64,000 bases of DNA, from contig NZ_JAFJMJ010000002.1 in assembly GCF_017309385.1 (NCBI RefSeq), positions 868,001 through 932,000 of the forward strand. Direction: 5' to 3'. The notes below the pieces were generated by a model. That model searched no databases, was not told the DNA's origin, and saw only the letters and a program-made list of their open reading frames with translations. Positions 44,812 through 52,748 of this stretch are shown here, piece after piece (positions within the stretch are counted from its first letter, which is position 1; every line of letters begins with the position of its first letter). The DNA comes from Amycolatopsis sp. 195334CR. GTDB taxonomy: Bacteria; Actinomycetota; Actinomycetes; Mycobacteriales; Pseudonocardiaceae. Made by a program: the position numbers and the translations under genes.

Positions 44812-45396
44812 TCAGGCGGGGGTGCCCAAGGTCTCGGTCAGCCGGGCGACGGGCTCGGGATCACCACCCGCCAGCAACCACTGCCGGGGAGTGGCCGGCC
44901 GGTCGTTGATCACCAGATCGGGCTGCGGGGTGCTGATGAACGCGGCCACCACCAGCGGCGGCTGGTCCTCGGGCACCGCGCGCAGCACCACGTCCAGCCC
45001 GGGCAGCAGCCCGGAGGAGGTGAACTGCCACGACGGCAGCCGCCAGCCGCCCTGCGCCTTCCAGGCGGCGAGCCTGCGGTCCTTGATCTTGTGCCGGATG
45101 CGGCTGTCGTCCACGCCCAGCCGTTCGGCGGCGGCGAGCACGGTCAGCGAGGACTCGGCGAGCACCGCGTGCGCGGCGACCGTCCTGGCCCGCATGTCCG
45201 GCTCGCTCTCCGCCTGTGGCGCGAGGTCCAGCCCGACGTCGATGAGCGCGTCGCGCTGCTCGGCGGAGAAATAATCCGATGGGTCCGGATTCGGCGGGGA
45301 CAGTTTGCGAGCGGCGTCCTCCACGTGCGTGAGGAACTCGGTCGCGTCCACCTTGAGCCCGGCTTTCGCCAGTACGGTCTCCAGCGCCACAGACAT
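44812..45396 (-). CDS. RES-type antitoxin candidate (Xre/MbcA-like)
   Basis: 194 residues. A helical N-terminus is followed by a helix-turn-helix segment at about residues 80-115 (LTVLAAAERLGVDDSRIRHKIKDRRL). The C-terminal part (TPRQWLLAGGDPEPVARLTETL) resembles the toxin-binding DUF2384/MbcA segment. It directly precedes the RES toxin gene, which supports an antitoxin role. It is longer than most Xre antitoxins. The ATG has TAGTCT 6 nt upstream, so the mRNA may be leaderless. Confidence 0.7.
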   Translation of the reverse strand: MSVALETVLAKAGLKVDATEFLTHVEDAARKLSPPNPDPSDYFSAEQRDALIDVGLDLAPQAESEPDMRARTVAAHAVLAESSLTVLAAAERLGVDDSRIRHKIKDRRLAAWKAQGGWRLPSWQFTSSGLLPGLDVVLRAVPEDQPPLVVAAFISTPQPDLVINDRPATPRQWLLAGGDPEPVARLTETLGTPA

Positions 45397-45402
45397 GCAC
45401 CC

Positions 45403-45408
45403 AGACTA
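45403..45408 (-). promoter_or_regulatory. -10 box for leaderless RES antitoxin mRNA
   Basis: TAGTCT on the minus strand, ending 6 nt before the ATG. No Shine-Dalgarno sequence precedes the start. Confidence 0.45.
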
Positions 45409-45484
45409 TCCTGTGTGTGCGGGTTCGTGCGTTTTCGTGCCGCTATTGTGTGTCAAGTCACCAAAGATCGACACAGAACGCACA

Positions 45485-45518
45485 TAACCCAACACGTACG
45501 GTAGACGAACGTGGGTTA
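45485..45518. promoter_or_regulatory. inverted repeat in the divergent RES/ASCH promoter region
   Basis: TAACCCA and TGGGTTA, perfect 7-bp arms 20 bp apart, with ACGT present next to each arm. It is placed between the RES antitoxin and the ASCH gene, so it may be the antitoxin operator or the ASCH-protein site. Confidence 0.4.
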
Positions 45519-45579
45519 GTCTGACCGTCCCGGGTGCGGTTGTCCAGAGTCCTTTGGCGGTTCGTGACGGAGGAGGCTC

Positions 45580-46164
45580 GTGCTTATTCCGCGAGTGACG
45601 CTCGAGCGCATCATGGCGGGGGAAGTCACGCTCGCCTTCCGTCGCTGGCGCCGCCCCACCGTCCGAGCAGGGGGAACCCTGCGCACCGCGCTGGGCGTGG
45701 TGGCCGTGCGTTCGGTCGATCCGGTCGCTGTCGCTGACATCTCCGAAGAGGATGCCCGGCGGGCGGGCTACGAAAACACCGCCGAACTGCGGCATTTCCT
45801 GAGTGGACGGCCGGACGGACAGGTCTTCCGGATGGAACTCGGGCCCGGTGGCGCGGATCCGCGGGTGGCGCTGCGGGACGAGGTGCCCGCCGGTGAGCAA
45901 TTGTCCGAATTGCTCAGCAAGTTGAACAAAAAGGACGCAACGAGCAAACGTGGCCCGTGGACGCGGGCCTTCCTCGCCGAGATCGCGGCGCGTCCCGGGG
46001 TGCGCGCGGCGGAGCTGGCCGAGCGGTTCGGCCTGGCCACGCCCGTGTTCAAGGCCGACGTCCGCAAGCTCAAGGAGCTGGGCCTGACCGAGAGCCTGGA
46101 GGTCGGCTACCGCCTGTCGGCCCGCGGCCGGGCCGTACTTGACACCCCCGGCGAGGGCCCCTAG
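45580..46164 (+). CDS. ASCH/PUA-like domain protein with winged helix
   Basis: 194 residues. The N-terminal 85 residues have the ASCH pattern (ERIMAGEVTLAFRRWRRPTV, TALGVVAVRSV, ENTAELRHFL); ASCH domains bind RNA or modified nucleotides. The C-terminal part (about 125-185) looks like a winged helix (GVRAAELAERFGLATPVFKADVRKLKELGL), so the protein may bind nucleic acid with both domains. GTG start has GGAGG 5 nt upstream. Located between the RES module and the sugar importer; function unknown. Confidence 0.75.
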   Translation: MLIPRVTLERIMAGEVTLAFRRWRRPTVRAGGTLRTALGVVAVRSVDPVAVADISEEDARRAGYENTAELRHFLSGRPDGQVFRMELGPGGADPRVALRDEVPAGEQLSELLSKLNKKDATSKRGPWTRAFLAEIAARPGVRAAELAERFGLATPVFKADVRKLKELGLTESLEVGYRLSARGRAVLDTPGEGP

Positions 46165-46168
46165 CTTC

Positions 46169-46184
46169 GGGTAATCGATTTCTC
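46169..46184. promoter_or_regulatory. LacI-type operator A (sugar importer)
   Basis: GGGTAATCGATTTCTC. The CG-centred core GTAATCGATTTC is nearly palindromic, the usual LacI-family pattern. Its complement matches operator B at 51277-51292 in 14 of 16 positions. Located 27 bp upstream of the importer ATPase start. Confidence 0.75.
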
Positions 46185-46210
46185 AGGCCACCTGCCGGCA
46201 GGGGACGGGC

Positions 46211-47776
46211 ATGACCGATCGAGCACCGCTGGTCGCCATGACGGCCATCAGCAAGTCCTACGGCGGGGTGCGCGCGATCCGGGACGCCGACTTCACCGTG
46301 CACGCCGGCGAGGTGCACGCGCTGCTCGGCGAGAACGGCGCCGGGAAGTCCACCCTGATGAAGGTGCTCGCCGGCGAGGTCGGCGGCCACCACGGCGAGA
46401 TCCGGATCGACGGCGAGCCGGTGCGCTTCGCCGGCCCGGCCGACGCGCAGCGCGCGGGCATCTCGATGATCCCGCAGGAACTCGACCTGGTCCCGGCGCT
46501 TTCGGTGGCGGAGAACATCTTCCTCGGCCGGGAACCCCGCACCCGGATCGGCGCGCTGGACCGGCGGCGCATGCTGGCCACCGCGCGCGACCTGCTCGCC
46601 CGCACCGGCGTCGACCTCGACCCGAAGCGGCCGGTGGAGCACCTGCGCACCGGTGAGCAGCAGCTGGTCACCATCGCCAAGGCGCTCTCGCTCGACGCGC
46701 GCGTGCTGATCATGGACGAGCCGACCTCCGCGCTGCCGCCCGCCGAGGCCGAGCGGCTGTTCCGGGTGATCGCCGGACTGCGGGCGAACGGTGTCGGCAT
46801 CGTCTACATCTCGCACCGCATGGCGGAGATCGGCCAGGTCGCCGACCGCGCCACGGTGCTGCGCAACGGCCAGGTGGTGGCCGAGTTCGACGCCCGCGAG
46901 ATGACCGCCGAACAGGCGTCCGAGGCGATGGTGGGCCGCCGGGTGGACCTGCTGTTCCACACCGAGACCGGCGCGGCGGGCGGCCGCGAGCTGCTGGCGG
47001 TGGACGACCTGGTGTTGCGCCCGCGCCGCCCGATACCCGGCCGGCGTGAACCCGCCGGGATCTCGCTGCGCGTCGCCGAAGGGGAGATCGTCGGCCTGGC
47101 CGGGTTGCTCGGTTCCGGACGCACCGAACTGCTGGAGACGCTCTACGGCGTGGGCACCCCCGGCCGTCGGACGGGCAGCGTGCGGTTGCACGGCACGGAG
47201 GTTCACCCGAAAGGGCCGCGGGACGCACTCCGCCGGGGGATCGCCTTCGTGCCGGAGGACCGCCGCACGTCCGGGCTGGCGCTCGACCACTCGGTGCTGG
47301 CGAACACGGTGCTGTCCGTGGTCGACCGGATCGGGCGCTTCGGCGTGGTGCCGCCCGCCCGCGAACGCCGGGCCGCGCTGGGCACCGCGGACCGGCTCGG
47401 CATCAAGCTGTCCGGGCTGGCCGCTCCGGCGGGCTCGCTGTCCGGCGGCAACCAGCAGAAGGTGGTGCTCGGCCGGAACCTGCTCACCGAACCGGCGTTG
47501 CTGCTGCTCGACGACCCGACCCGCGGCGTCGACGTCGGTGCCAAGGCGGAGATCTACCAGCTGCTGTCCGAAATCGCCGGGCAGGGCGTCGGCGTGCTGC
47601 TGGCGTCCTCGGAACTCGCGGAGCTGATGGGGGTGTGCGACCGGGTGGTGGTGCTGCGCGAAGGGCGGAGCGTGCGCGAACTGCACACCGCCGAAGCCGG
47701 CGAGGCCGAACTGCTCGCCGCGTCGATGGGCGAGGCGGAGGCGCTGGCACCGGACTCGCGGGAGGAGGCCGGATGA
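46211..47776 (+). CDS. RbsA-type sugar ABC transporter ATP-binding protein
   Basis: 521 residues with two ABC domains in tandem, as in all RbsA/XylG/AraG proteins. First: GENGAGKSTL at about 41-50, LRTGEQQLVTIAKAL, VLIMDEPTSAL. Second: Walker A-like GLLGSGRTEL at about 297-306 (degenerate, normal in this family), LSGGNQQKVVLGRNL, LLLLDDPTRGVDVG. Energises import of a pentose or hexose. The ATG is 42 nt after the ASCH gene with operator A between. The stop overlaps the permease start (ATGA). Confidence 0.95.
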   Translation: MTDRAPLVAMTAISKSYGGVRAIRDADFTVHAGEVHALLGENGAGKSTLMKVLAGEVGGHHGEIRIDGEPVRFAGPADAQRAGISMIPQELDLVPALSVAENIFLGREPRTRIGALDRRRMLATARDLLARTGVDLDPKRPVEHLRTGEQQLVTIAKALSLDARVLIMDEPTSALPPAEAERLFRVIAGLRANGVGIVYISHRMAEIGQVADRATVLRNGQVVAEFDAREMTAEQASEAMVGRRVDLLFHTETGAAGGRELLAVDDLVLRPRRPIPGRREPAGISLRVAEGEIVGLAGLLGSGRTELLETLYGVGTPGRRTGSVRLHGTEVHPKGPRDALRRGIAFVPEDRRTSGLALDHSVLANTVLSVVDRIGRFGVVPPARERRAALGTADRLGIKLSGLAAPAGSLSGGNQQKVVLGRNLLTEPALLLLDDPTRGVDVGAKAEIYQLLSEIAGQGVGVLLASSELAELMGVCDRVVVLREGRSVRELHTAEAGEAELLAASMGEAEALAPDSREEAG

Positions 47777-48750
47777 TCGCCTGGCTGTTCCGCTTCCAGA
47801 GCCTGTTCGGGCTGGTGCTGGTGTTCGTCGCGGCGGTGGTGTTCTCGCCGGTCCGCGACGGCGAACTGCTCTTCCTCGACAGCGGCAACCTGTTCAACGT
47901 GGTGCGCGCGATGTCGGAGATCGGCATCCTCGCGGTCGGCATGACCTTCGTGATCCTGGTCGGCGGCATCGACCTCTCGGTGGGCTCGGTGCTCGGCCTG
48001 GCCAGCGTGGGCGCGGCGGTGCTGCTGGTGCGCCAGGACTTCGGCGTGCTGCCCGCGGTGCTGGTGGTGCTCGCCGCCGGGCTGGTCTTCGGCCTGCTGC
48101 AGGGCGTGGTCACCGCGAAACTGGGCATCCAGGCGTTCATCGTCACGCTGGCCGGCATGCAGATCGCCCGCGCGCTGGCGCGGATCTGGTCGGGCGGGCA
48201 GGGGGTGGAGATCGCCTACGGGGACGCGCCTGGCCGCGCGCCGATGGCCTTCTCCCTGCTCGGCGAGCGGACGTTCAACGGGCTGGTGCCGATCCCCGCG
48301 CTCATCTTCGCCGTGGTCGCCGGGCTGGCCGCGCTGCTGCTGCGGGTCACCGCGTTCTCCCGGCACGTCTACGCCATCGGTGGCAACGAGAAGGCGGCGC
48401 GCCTGTCGGGGGTGCCGGTGAACCGGGTGAAGATCCTGGTCTTCGGCCTGTGCGGGCTGCTCGCCGCGCTGGCCGGGATCGTGCACGCGGGGCAGTTGAA
48501 CTACGGCGGTCCCAACGACGGGTCGATGGCCGAGCTGGACGCCATCGCCGCGGTGGTGATCGGCGGGGCGGGCCTGTCCGGCGGGCGGGGCACGGTGGTC
48601 GGTACCGTCGCCGGGGCGCTGCTGGTCGGGGTGCTGCGCAACATCCTGACCCTGAACAACGTGGATTCGAACGTCCAGCTGTTGATCATCGGACTGGTGA
48701 TCGTGGCGGCCGCGGGGCTGCAGCGCCTGCGGCCGGCCGCGGTGGGGTAG
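47773..48750 (+). CDS. RbsC-type sugar ABC transporter permease
   Basis: 325 residues, about eight to ten spans. The family signatures are present: GILAVGMTFVILVGGIDLSVGSVLGL at about residues 52-77 and the ATPase-contact loop AIGGNEKAARLSGVPVNRVKIL at about 207-228, followed by GGAGLSGGRGTVVGTVAGALL. Works with the adjacent ATPase and lipoprotein. Confidence 0.95.
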   Translation: MIAWLFRFQSLFGLVLVFVAAVVFSPVRDGELLFLDSGNLFNVVRAMSEIGILAVGMTFVILVGGIDLSVGSVLGLASVGAAVLLVRQDFGVLPAVLVVLAAGLVFGLLQGVVTAKLGIQAFIVTLAGMQIARALARIWSGGQGVEIAYGDAPGRAPMAFSLLGERTFNGLVPIPALIFAVVAGLAALLLRVTAFSRHVYAIGGNEKAARLSGVPVNRVKILVFGLCGLLAALAGIVHAGQLNYGGPNDGSMAELDAIAAVVIGGAGLSGGRGTVVGTVAGALLVGVLRNILTLNNVDSNVQLLIIGLVIVAAAGLQRLRPAAVG

Positions 48751-48762
48751 AGGGAGGAACTC

Positions 48763-49770
48763 ATGCCGAAACGAGCGCGTGGCGCGCTTTCACTGCTGGT
48801 GGGCGTGGCGCTGGTGGCTACGGTGGCTGCCGCCTGTGGCACCACCAGCGAGAACGCCGGTGGTGGTCCGGCCGAGCCCAAGCCGTGCGGCGGGGCGGGC
48901 GGGAAGTACACGATCGGGGTGAGCCAGGCCAATGTCGCCGAGCCGTACCGCGAGCGGATGGACGCCGACATCCGGCAGGCCGCGGCCGGCGTGCCCCAGT
49001 TCACGGTGAACTTCGCCGACGCGCAGCAGGACAACTCCAAGCAGGTCGAGCAGGTGGAGAACTTCCTCACCCAGAAGATCGACCTGCTGATCATCAGCCC
49101 GAACGAGGCCACCCCGCTGACTTCGGTGGTGAAGAAGGCCTACGAGCAGGGCGTGCCGGTGCTGGTGCTGGACCGCAAGGTCAACGGCGATTCGTTCACC
49201 TCGTTCATCGGCGCGGACAACTTCGACATCGGCCGCAAGGCGGGGGAGTTCGTGGCGCAGACGCTGCTGCCCGGTGGGGGCCGGGTGGCCGAGATCAAGG
49301 GGCTGTCCGGGTCGAGCCCGGCCAAGGAGCGCAGCGACGGGTTCAAGCTGGGGATCGGGGGCCGGAACATCGAGATCGTGGCGAGCGCCGACGGTGACTG
49401 GCTGCGGGACCGGGGGCGGCAGCAGGCCGACGCGCTGCTCAAGGGGACGCCGGGGATCCAGGTGGTCTACGCGCACAACGACCCGATGGGGGAGGGCGCG
49501 TACCTGGCCGCGCAGGACGCCGGGCTGAGCGGGATCAAGATCGTCGGGATCGACGGCCTGCCGATCGAGGCGGGCGGCATCAAGGCGGTGGAGGCGGGCA
49601 GGCTGGCCGCCACCTTCGTCTACCCGACGGGCGGCAAGGAGGCCGTCGAAGCCGCCCGCAAGATCCTGGTCGACTGCCAGCAGGTGCCGAAGGTGCAGGG
49701 CCTGCCGATCGAACGAGTCACCCCGGAAAACGCGGCGGAGGTCTACGCGCGGCTGAACGCGGGGAGCTGA
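48763..49770 (+). CDS. sugar-binding lipoprotein of the ABC importer
   Basis: 335 residues. Lipoprotein signal peptide (KRARG, hydrophobic core) with lipobox VAAAC, Cys at about residue 25. The mature part is a RbsB/XylF-like periplasmic-binding fold (IGVSQANVAEPYRERM, KIDLLIISPNEATPL, GADNFDIGRKAGEFVAQ, YAHNDPMGEGAYLAAQDAG). GAGGGAGGAACTC precedes the ATG, 12 nt after the permease stop. Captures the sugar outside the cell; the sugar identity is not evident. Confidence 0.95.
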   Translation: MPKRARGALSLLVGVALVATVAAACGTTSENAGGGPAEPKPCGGAGGKYTIGVSQANVAEPYRERMDADIRQAAAGVPQFTVNFADAQQDNSKQVEQVENFLTQKIDLLIISPNEATPLTSVVKKAYEQGVPVLVLDRKVNGDSFTSFIGADNFDIGRKAGEFVAQTLLPGGGRVAEIKGLSGSSPAKERSDGFKLGIGGRNIEIVASADGDWLRDRGRQQADALLKGTPGIQVVYAHNDPMGEGAYLAAQDAGLSGIKIVGIDGLPIEAGGIKAVEAGRLAATFVYPTGGKEAVEAARKILVDCQQVPKVQGLPIERVTPENAAEVYARLNAGS

Positions 49771-49808
49771 CTCGGGGCTCGCCCGCCGCGGTGGTAGCGG
49801 CCAGACAG

Positions 49809-49936
49809 CCGCGACGGTGCTGCCCCCTCGGCTCCGCCTGTCGCGACGGTGGCTGCCCCCTCGGCTCCGCCTGTCGCGACGGTGGCTGCCCCCTCGGCTC
49901 CGCCTGCCGCGACGATGGCTGCCCCGGCTCCGCCTG
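49809..49936. repeat. 33-bp minisatellite
   Basis: Four tandem units at 49809, 49841, 49874 and 49907. Units 2 and 3 are identical over 33 bp (opening TCGCGACGGTGGCTGCCCCC), unit 1 is one base shorter and unit 4 is 30 bp. Similar degenerate sequence continues to about 49975. There are no spacers, so it is not a CRISPR array. It lies in the 451-bp gap between the importer and lacI. Confidence 0.9.
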
Positions 49937-50050
49937 GTGCGATGGTGGCTGGCCCTCGGCTCGGCAGCCGCAGCGCTCGGTTTTCGCGGTGGCTGGCCAC
50001 CAGCCCGGCCGTCGCGTCGGCGGGTGATCGCCGGTCTGGCTTGGCGGCGG

Positions 50051-50140
50051 GTGGCTAGTGCCACCCCGGTCCGGCGACGGGTGGCTGGTGCCACCCCGGT
50101 CCGGCGGCGGGTGGCTGACCACGGCCCGGCGGCCGCGACG
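50051..50140. repeat. 30-bp minisatellite
   Basis: Three tandem 30-bp units at 50051, 50081 and 50111, all opening GTGGCT. The first two differ at two positions; the third is more diverged, and a partial unit follows at 50141. The 3' end of lacI begins 80 bp later. Confidence 0.85.
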
Positions 50141-50221
50141 GTGGCTGGCTACCCGCCTCGCCACCGCTTCGGTGGCCAATCGCCGCCGCCGCCGCGGGCG
50201 GGCTGGTGACCAGCCGCCGGG

Positions 50222-51211
50222 TCAGCGGTGGCTGCTGTCCCGTTCGATCAGTTCGGCGGCCAGTTCCCGGGCCTCCGGCGGCCGGGTGCTGTCGGCGATC
50301 CGGTCGAGCAGCAGCCGAGCGGCGATGCTCCCGATCTCGTAAGCGGGCTGCGCCACCACGGTCAGCGGCGGATCGAGCAACGCCGCCCACGGCGCGTCGT
50401 CGAAGCTGACCAGGCCGAACTCGCTGCCCGGCCGGATTCCGCGTTCGCGCAGCGCCTCCAGCACGCCGATGGCCATCGTGCTGTTGGCGATCAGCAGCGC
50501 GTCCGGCGGATCGGCGTCGTCGAGCAGGTCCAGTGCCGCCGCCTTGGCGTGCGCGGTGCGCAGCTCGCACCGCCGGACGCAGGTGGTCTCCTGGGCCGCC
50601 GACGCCGCGATCGCGCTCTCGTACCCGGCCAGCCGATCGTCCGCGGTGCGCACGCCCTCCGGCCCGGTCAGGCAGCCGATCCGCCGGTACCCCGCCGCCA
50701 GCAGGTGCCGCGTCGCCTCGTCGGCCGCGCACCGGGTGTTCACCAGCACCTGGTCACCATCGACCGCGTGCAGCGGCCGGTCCACCGCCACCACCGGCGT
50801 GCCGCGGGCGAGCAACCCGGTGACATCGGTGTCGCCGCCGGTGGGCGAGAGCACCACCCCGGCCACCCGCTCCTGCAACGCCACGTCGAGGTACCGGCGC
50901 TCCTTCTCGGCGTTCTCGTCCGAATTGCACAGCACCACCGAGTACCCCGCGGTCTGGGCCACGTCCTCCACCCCGCGCGCGATCGCGGTGAAGAACGGGT
51001 TCTCCACGTCGGAGATGACCAGCGCGAGCACCGCGGTCTCCTGCCGCCGGAGGTTCCTGGCCAGCCCGTTCGGCTGGTAGCCGAGGTAGGCGGCGGCCTC
51101 GCGCACCTTCTCCGCCAGCGCCGGGTCCACAGTGGACTTCCCGTTCAGCGCTCTGGAGACGGTCGCGGTGGACACGCCTGCTCTGGCCGCCACGTCGCTG
51201 ATGGTCGCCAT
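50222..51211 (-). CDS. LacI-family repressor of the sugar locus
   Basis: 329 residues. N-terminal LacI helix-turn-helix with hinge: TISDVAARAGVSTATVSRAL, then YLGYQPNGLARNLR. The rest is a periplasmic-binding-protein-like sensor domain (LVISDVENPFFTAIARGVED, GVVLSPTGGD, IGVLEALRERGIRPGSEFGLVSFDDAPWAALLDPPLT). Divergent from the isomerase-kinase pair with operator B in the 121-bp gap; a matching operator precedes the importer genes. Likely releases both sites when the sugar or its phosphate binds. Confidence 0.93.
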   Translation of the reverse strand: MATISDVAARAGVSTATVSRALNGKSTVDPALAEKVREAAAYLGYQPNGLARNLRRQETAVLALVISDVENPFFTAIARGVEDVAQTAGYSVVLCNSDENAEKERRYLDVALQERVAGVVLSPTGGDTDVTGLLARGTPVVAVDRPLHAVDGDQVLVNTRCAADEATRHLLAAGYRRIGCLTGPEGVRTADDRLAGYESAIAASAAQETTCVRRCELRTAHAKAAALDLLDDADPPDALLIANSTMAIGVLEALRERGIRPGSEFGLVSFDDAPWAALLDPPLTVVAQPAYEIGSIAARLLLDRIADSTRPPEARELAAELIERDSSHR

Positions 51212-51244
51212 GGCGGGCCCCCTTTCCTCGTGCCGCGGCGGCTA

Positions 51245-51273
51245 TTGACACTACTCAACCCGCACAATAGCGT
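51245..51273 (+). promoter_or_regulatory. isomerase-kinase promoter
   Basis: TTGACA (51245-51250), 17-bp spacer, TAGCGT (51268-51273). Operator B starts 4 bp later and covers the expected transcription start, a classic repression geometry. Confidence 0.75.
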
Positions 51274-51276
51274 CTT

Positions 51277-51292
51277 GAGTAAACGATTACCC
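51277..51292. promoter_or_regulatory. LacI-type operator B (isomerase-kinase)
   Basis: GAGTAAACGATTACCC. In reverse complement it aligns with operator A (46169-46184) with two mismatches. Placed immediately downstream of the -10 box of the isomerase promoter. Confidence 0.8.
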
Positions 51293-51332
51293 AGAGCGCC
51301 CCCCCCGCCCAACCCGACGCCTGGAGGACCCG

Positions 51333-52748
51333 GTGGCCCGGATCGGTGTGCTCAGTGTTTCCGACGGACGCGGCCACGTGCACGAGCGCAACGCCGCGTT
51401 CATCCAGTCCACACTGGACGCTCTGGTCAGCGCGCTGACCAGAGCGGGCCACCAGGTGGTGACCGGTGCGGCACCGTTGTCCGACAACGCGCTGGCCGTC
51501 TCCGTACCCAGGGAAATCGCCGCGGCCGGGGTGGATGTCACGGTGTTCCACTACCCCGTCTGGAGCTTCCCGCACTTCTCCATGCTCGCCGCGGACGCCA
51601 CCCCCGGCCCGCTGGTGCTGCTGGCCAGCACCGACCCGACCGAACCCGGCCTGGTCGGCATGCTCGCCGCCGGGGGCGCGCTGGACCAGATCGGCCGCGA
51701 GCACGTGCGGCTCTGGGGTGCGCCCGACGACACCGGGGTGATCACCCGGATCGGGGTGCTGGCCACCGCCGCGGCCGCGGTCGCCGACCTGCGCGGGTCC
51801 ACCTTCGGCCGGTTCGGCGGGCGCCCGATGGGCATGAACACCGCGGTGGCCAACACCGACCAGTGGATGCGCCAGTTCGGCATCGACGTCGAGGAGATCG
51901 ACCAGTACGAACTGGTTTCCCGCGCGGAGACCGCCGACGCGGGCGAGGCGCGCCGGGCCAGGGAGTGGATCGAGGCGCACGCGGCCGGGGTGCACTACGA
52001 CGGCAAGAAACTGACCCCGGAACTGCTGGAGCGCCAAATCCGCTCGTACCTGGCCGTCCGCGACATCATCGAGGAGCGGAAGCTGGACTTCTCCGGCATC
52101 AAGGGGCAGCCGGAGCTGACCGAGCGCTTCGCCACGATGGACGTCACCGAGGCCTTCCTCAACGACCCGTACGACTGGAACGGCCCGAAACCCGTGCACG
52201 TCACCGCGACCGAGGCCGACATGGACGGCGCGCTGACCATGCAGCTGATGCACCGGCTCTCCGGCGACCCGGTGCTCTTCGCCGACGTCCGGCACTACCA
52301 CGCCGACCGCGACATCTGGGACCTCTGCAACTCCGGCCAGCACGCCACCTGGTACGCCGCCCGCAGCGCGGACCCGGCGGAGAACCTGCGCCACGTCAAC
52401 TTCTACCCCGAGGTGTTCTTCTTCCCGGCGGGCGGCGCGTCGGTGCAGCACGTGGCCGCGCCGGGGGAGATGACGCTGGGCAGGCTCACCCGGCAGGATG
52501 GCCAGTACCGGCTGCAGGTGATGCTGGGTACGTTCGAGAACTATGACGAGCGGACCACGGAGGAACTCGTGCGGCAGTCGACGCCGGAATGGCCGCACGC
52601 CTTCGCGCGGCTGGACGTGGCGGCGGAGACGTTCCTGAGCCGGTTCGGGGCGAACCACATCCACGCGGTGCCCGGTGACCTCCGGGCGGAACTGCGGGCG
52701 GCGGCGGAGTTGATGGGCGTGCGGTGGGAGGAATGGACGCGTGGTTAA
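51333..52748 (+). CDS. L-fucose/L-arabinose isomerase-family sugar isomerase
   Basis: 471 residues. Aldose-ketose isomerase of the FucI/AraA superfamily (COG2407-like): IGVLSVSDGRGHVHERN at the N-terminus, VTVFHYPVWSFPHFSML, RFGGRPMGMNTAVANTDQW, then the metal-site region with EADMDGALTMQLMH and DVRHYHADRDIWDLCNSGQH at about residues 290-340. It would convert the imported aldose to a ketose for the kinase encoded next. GTG start has GGAGGA 6 nt upstream. Which sugar is used (arabinose, fucose, xylose-like or a rare sugar) cannot be told. Confidence 0.88.
   Translation: MARIGVLSVSDGRGHVHERNAAFIQSTLDALVSALTRAGHQVVTGAAPLSDNALAVSVPREIAAAGVDVTVFHYPVWSFPHFSMLAADATPGPLVLLASTDPTEPGLVGMLAAGGALDQIGREHVRLWGAPDDTGVITRIGVLATAAAAVADLRGSTFGRFGGRPMGMNTAVANTDQWMRQFGIDVEEIDQYELVSRAETADAGEARRAREWIEAHAAGVHYDGKKLTPELLERQIRSYLAVRDIIEERKLDFSGIKGQPELTERFATMDVTEAFLNDPYDWNGPKPVHVTATEADMDGALTMQLMHRLSGDPVLFADVRHYHADRDIWDLCNSGQHATWYAARSADPAENLRHVNFYPEVFFFPAGGASVQHVAAPGEMTLGRLTRQDGQYRLQVMLGTFENYDERTTEELVRQSTPEWPHAFARLDVAAETFLSRFGANHIHAVPGDLRAELRAAAELMGVRWEEWTRG

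Noticed and set aside
49743..50000. Collagen-like repeat protein on the minus strand in the minisatellite
   Set aside because: No ribosome binding site, antisense to the end of the importer gene, and periodicity follows from the DNA repeat itself.
49809..50140. CRISPR array
   Set aside because: Units are directly adjacent without unique spacers, and no cas genes are present.
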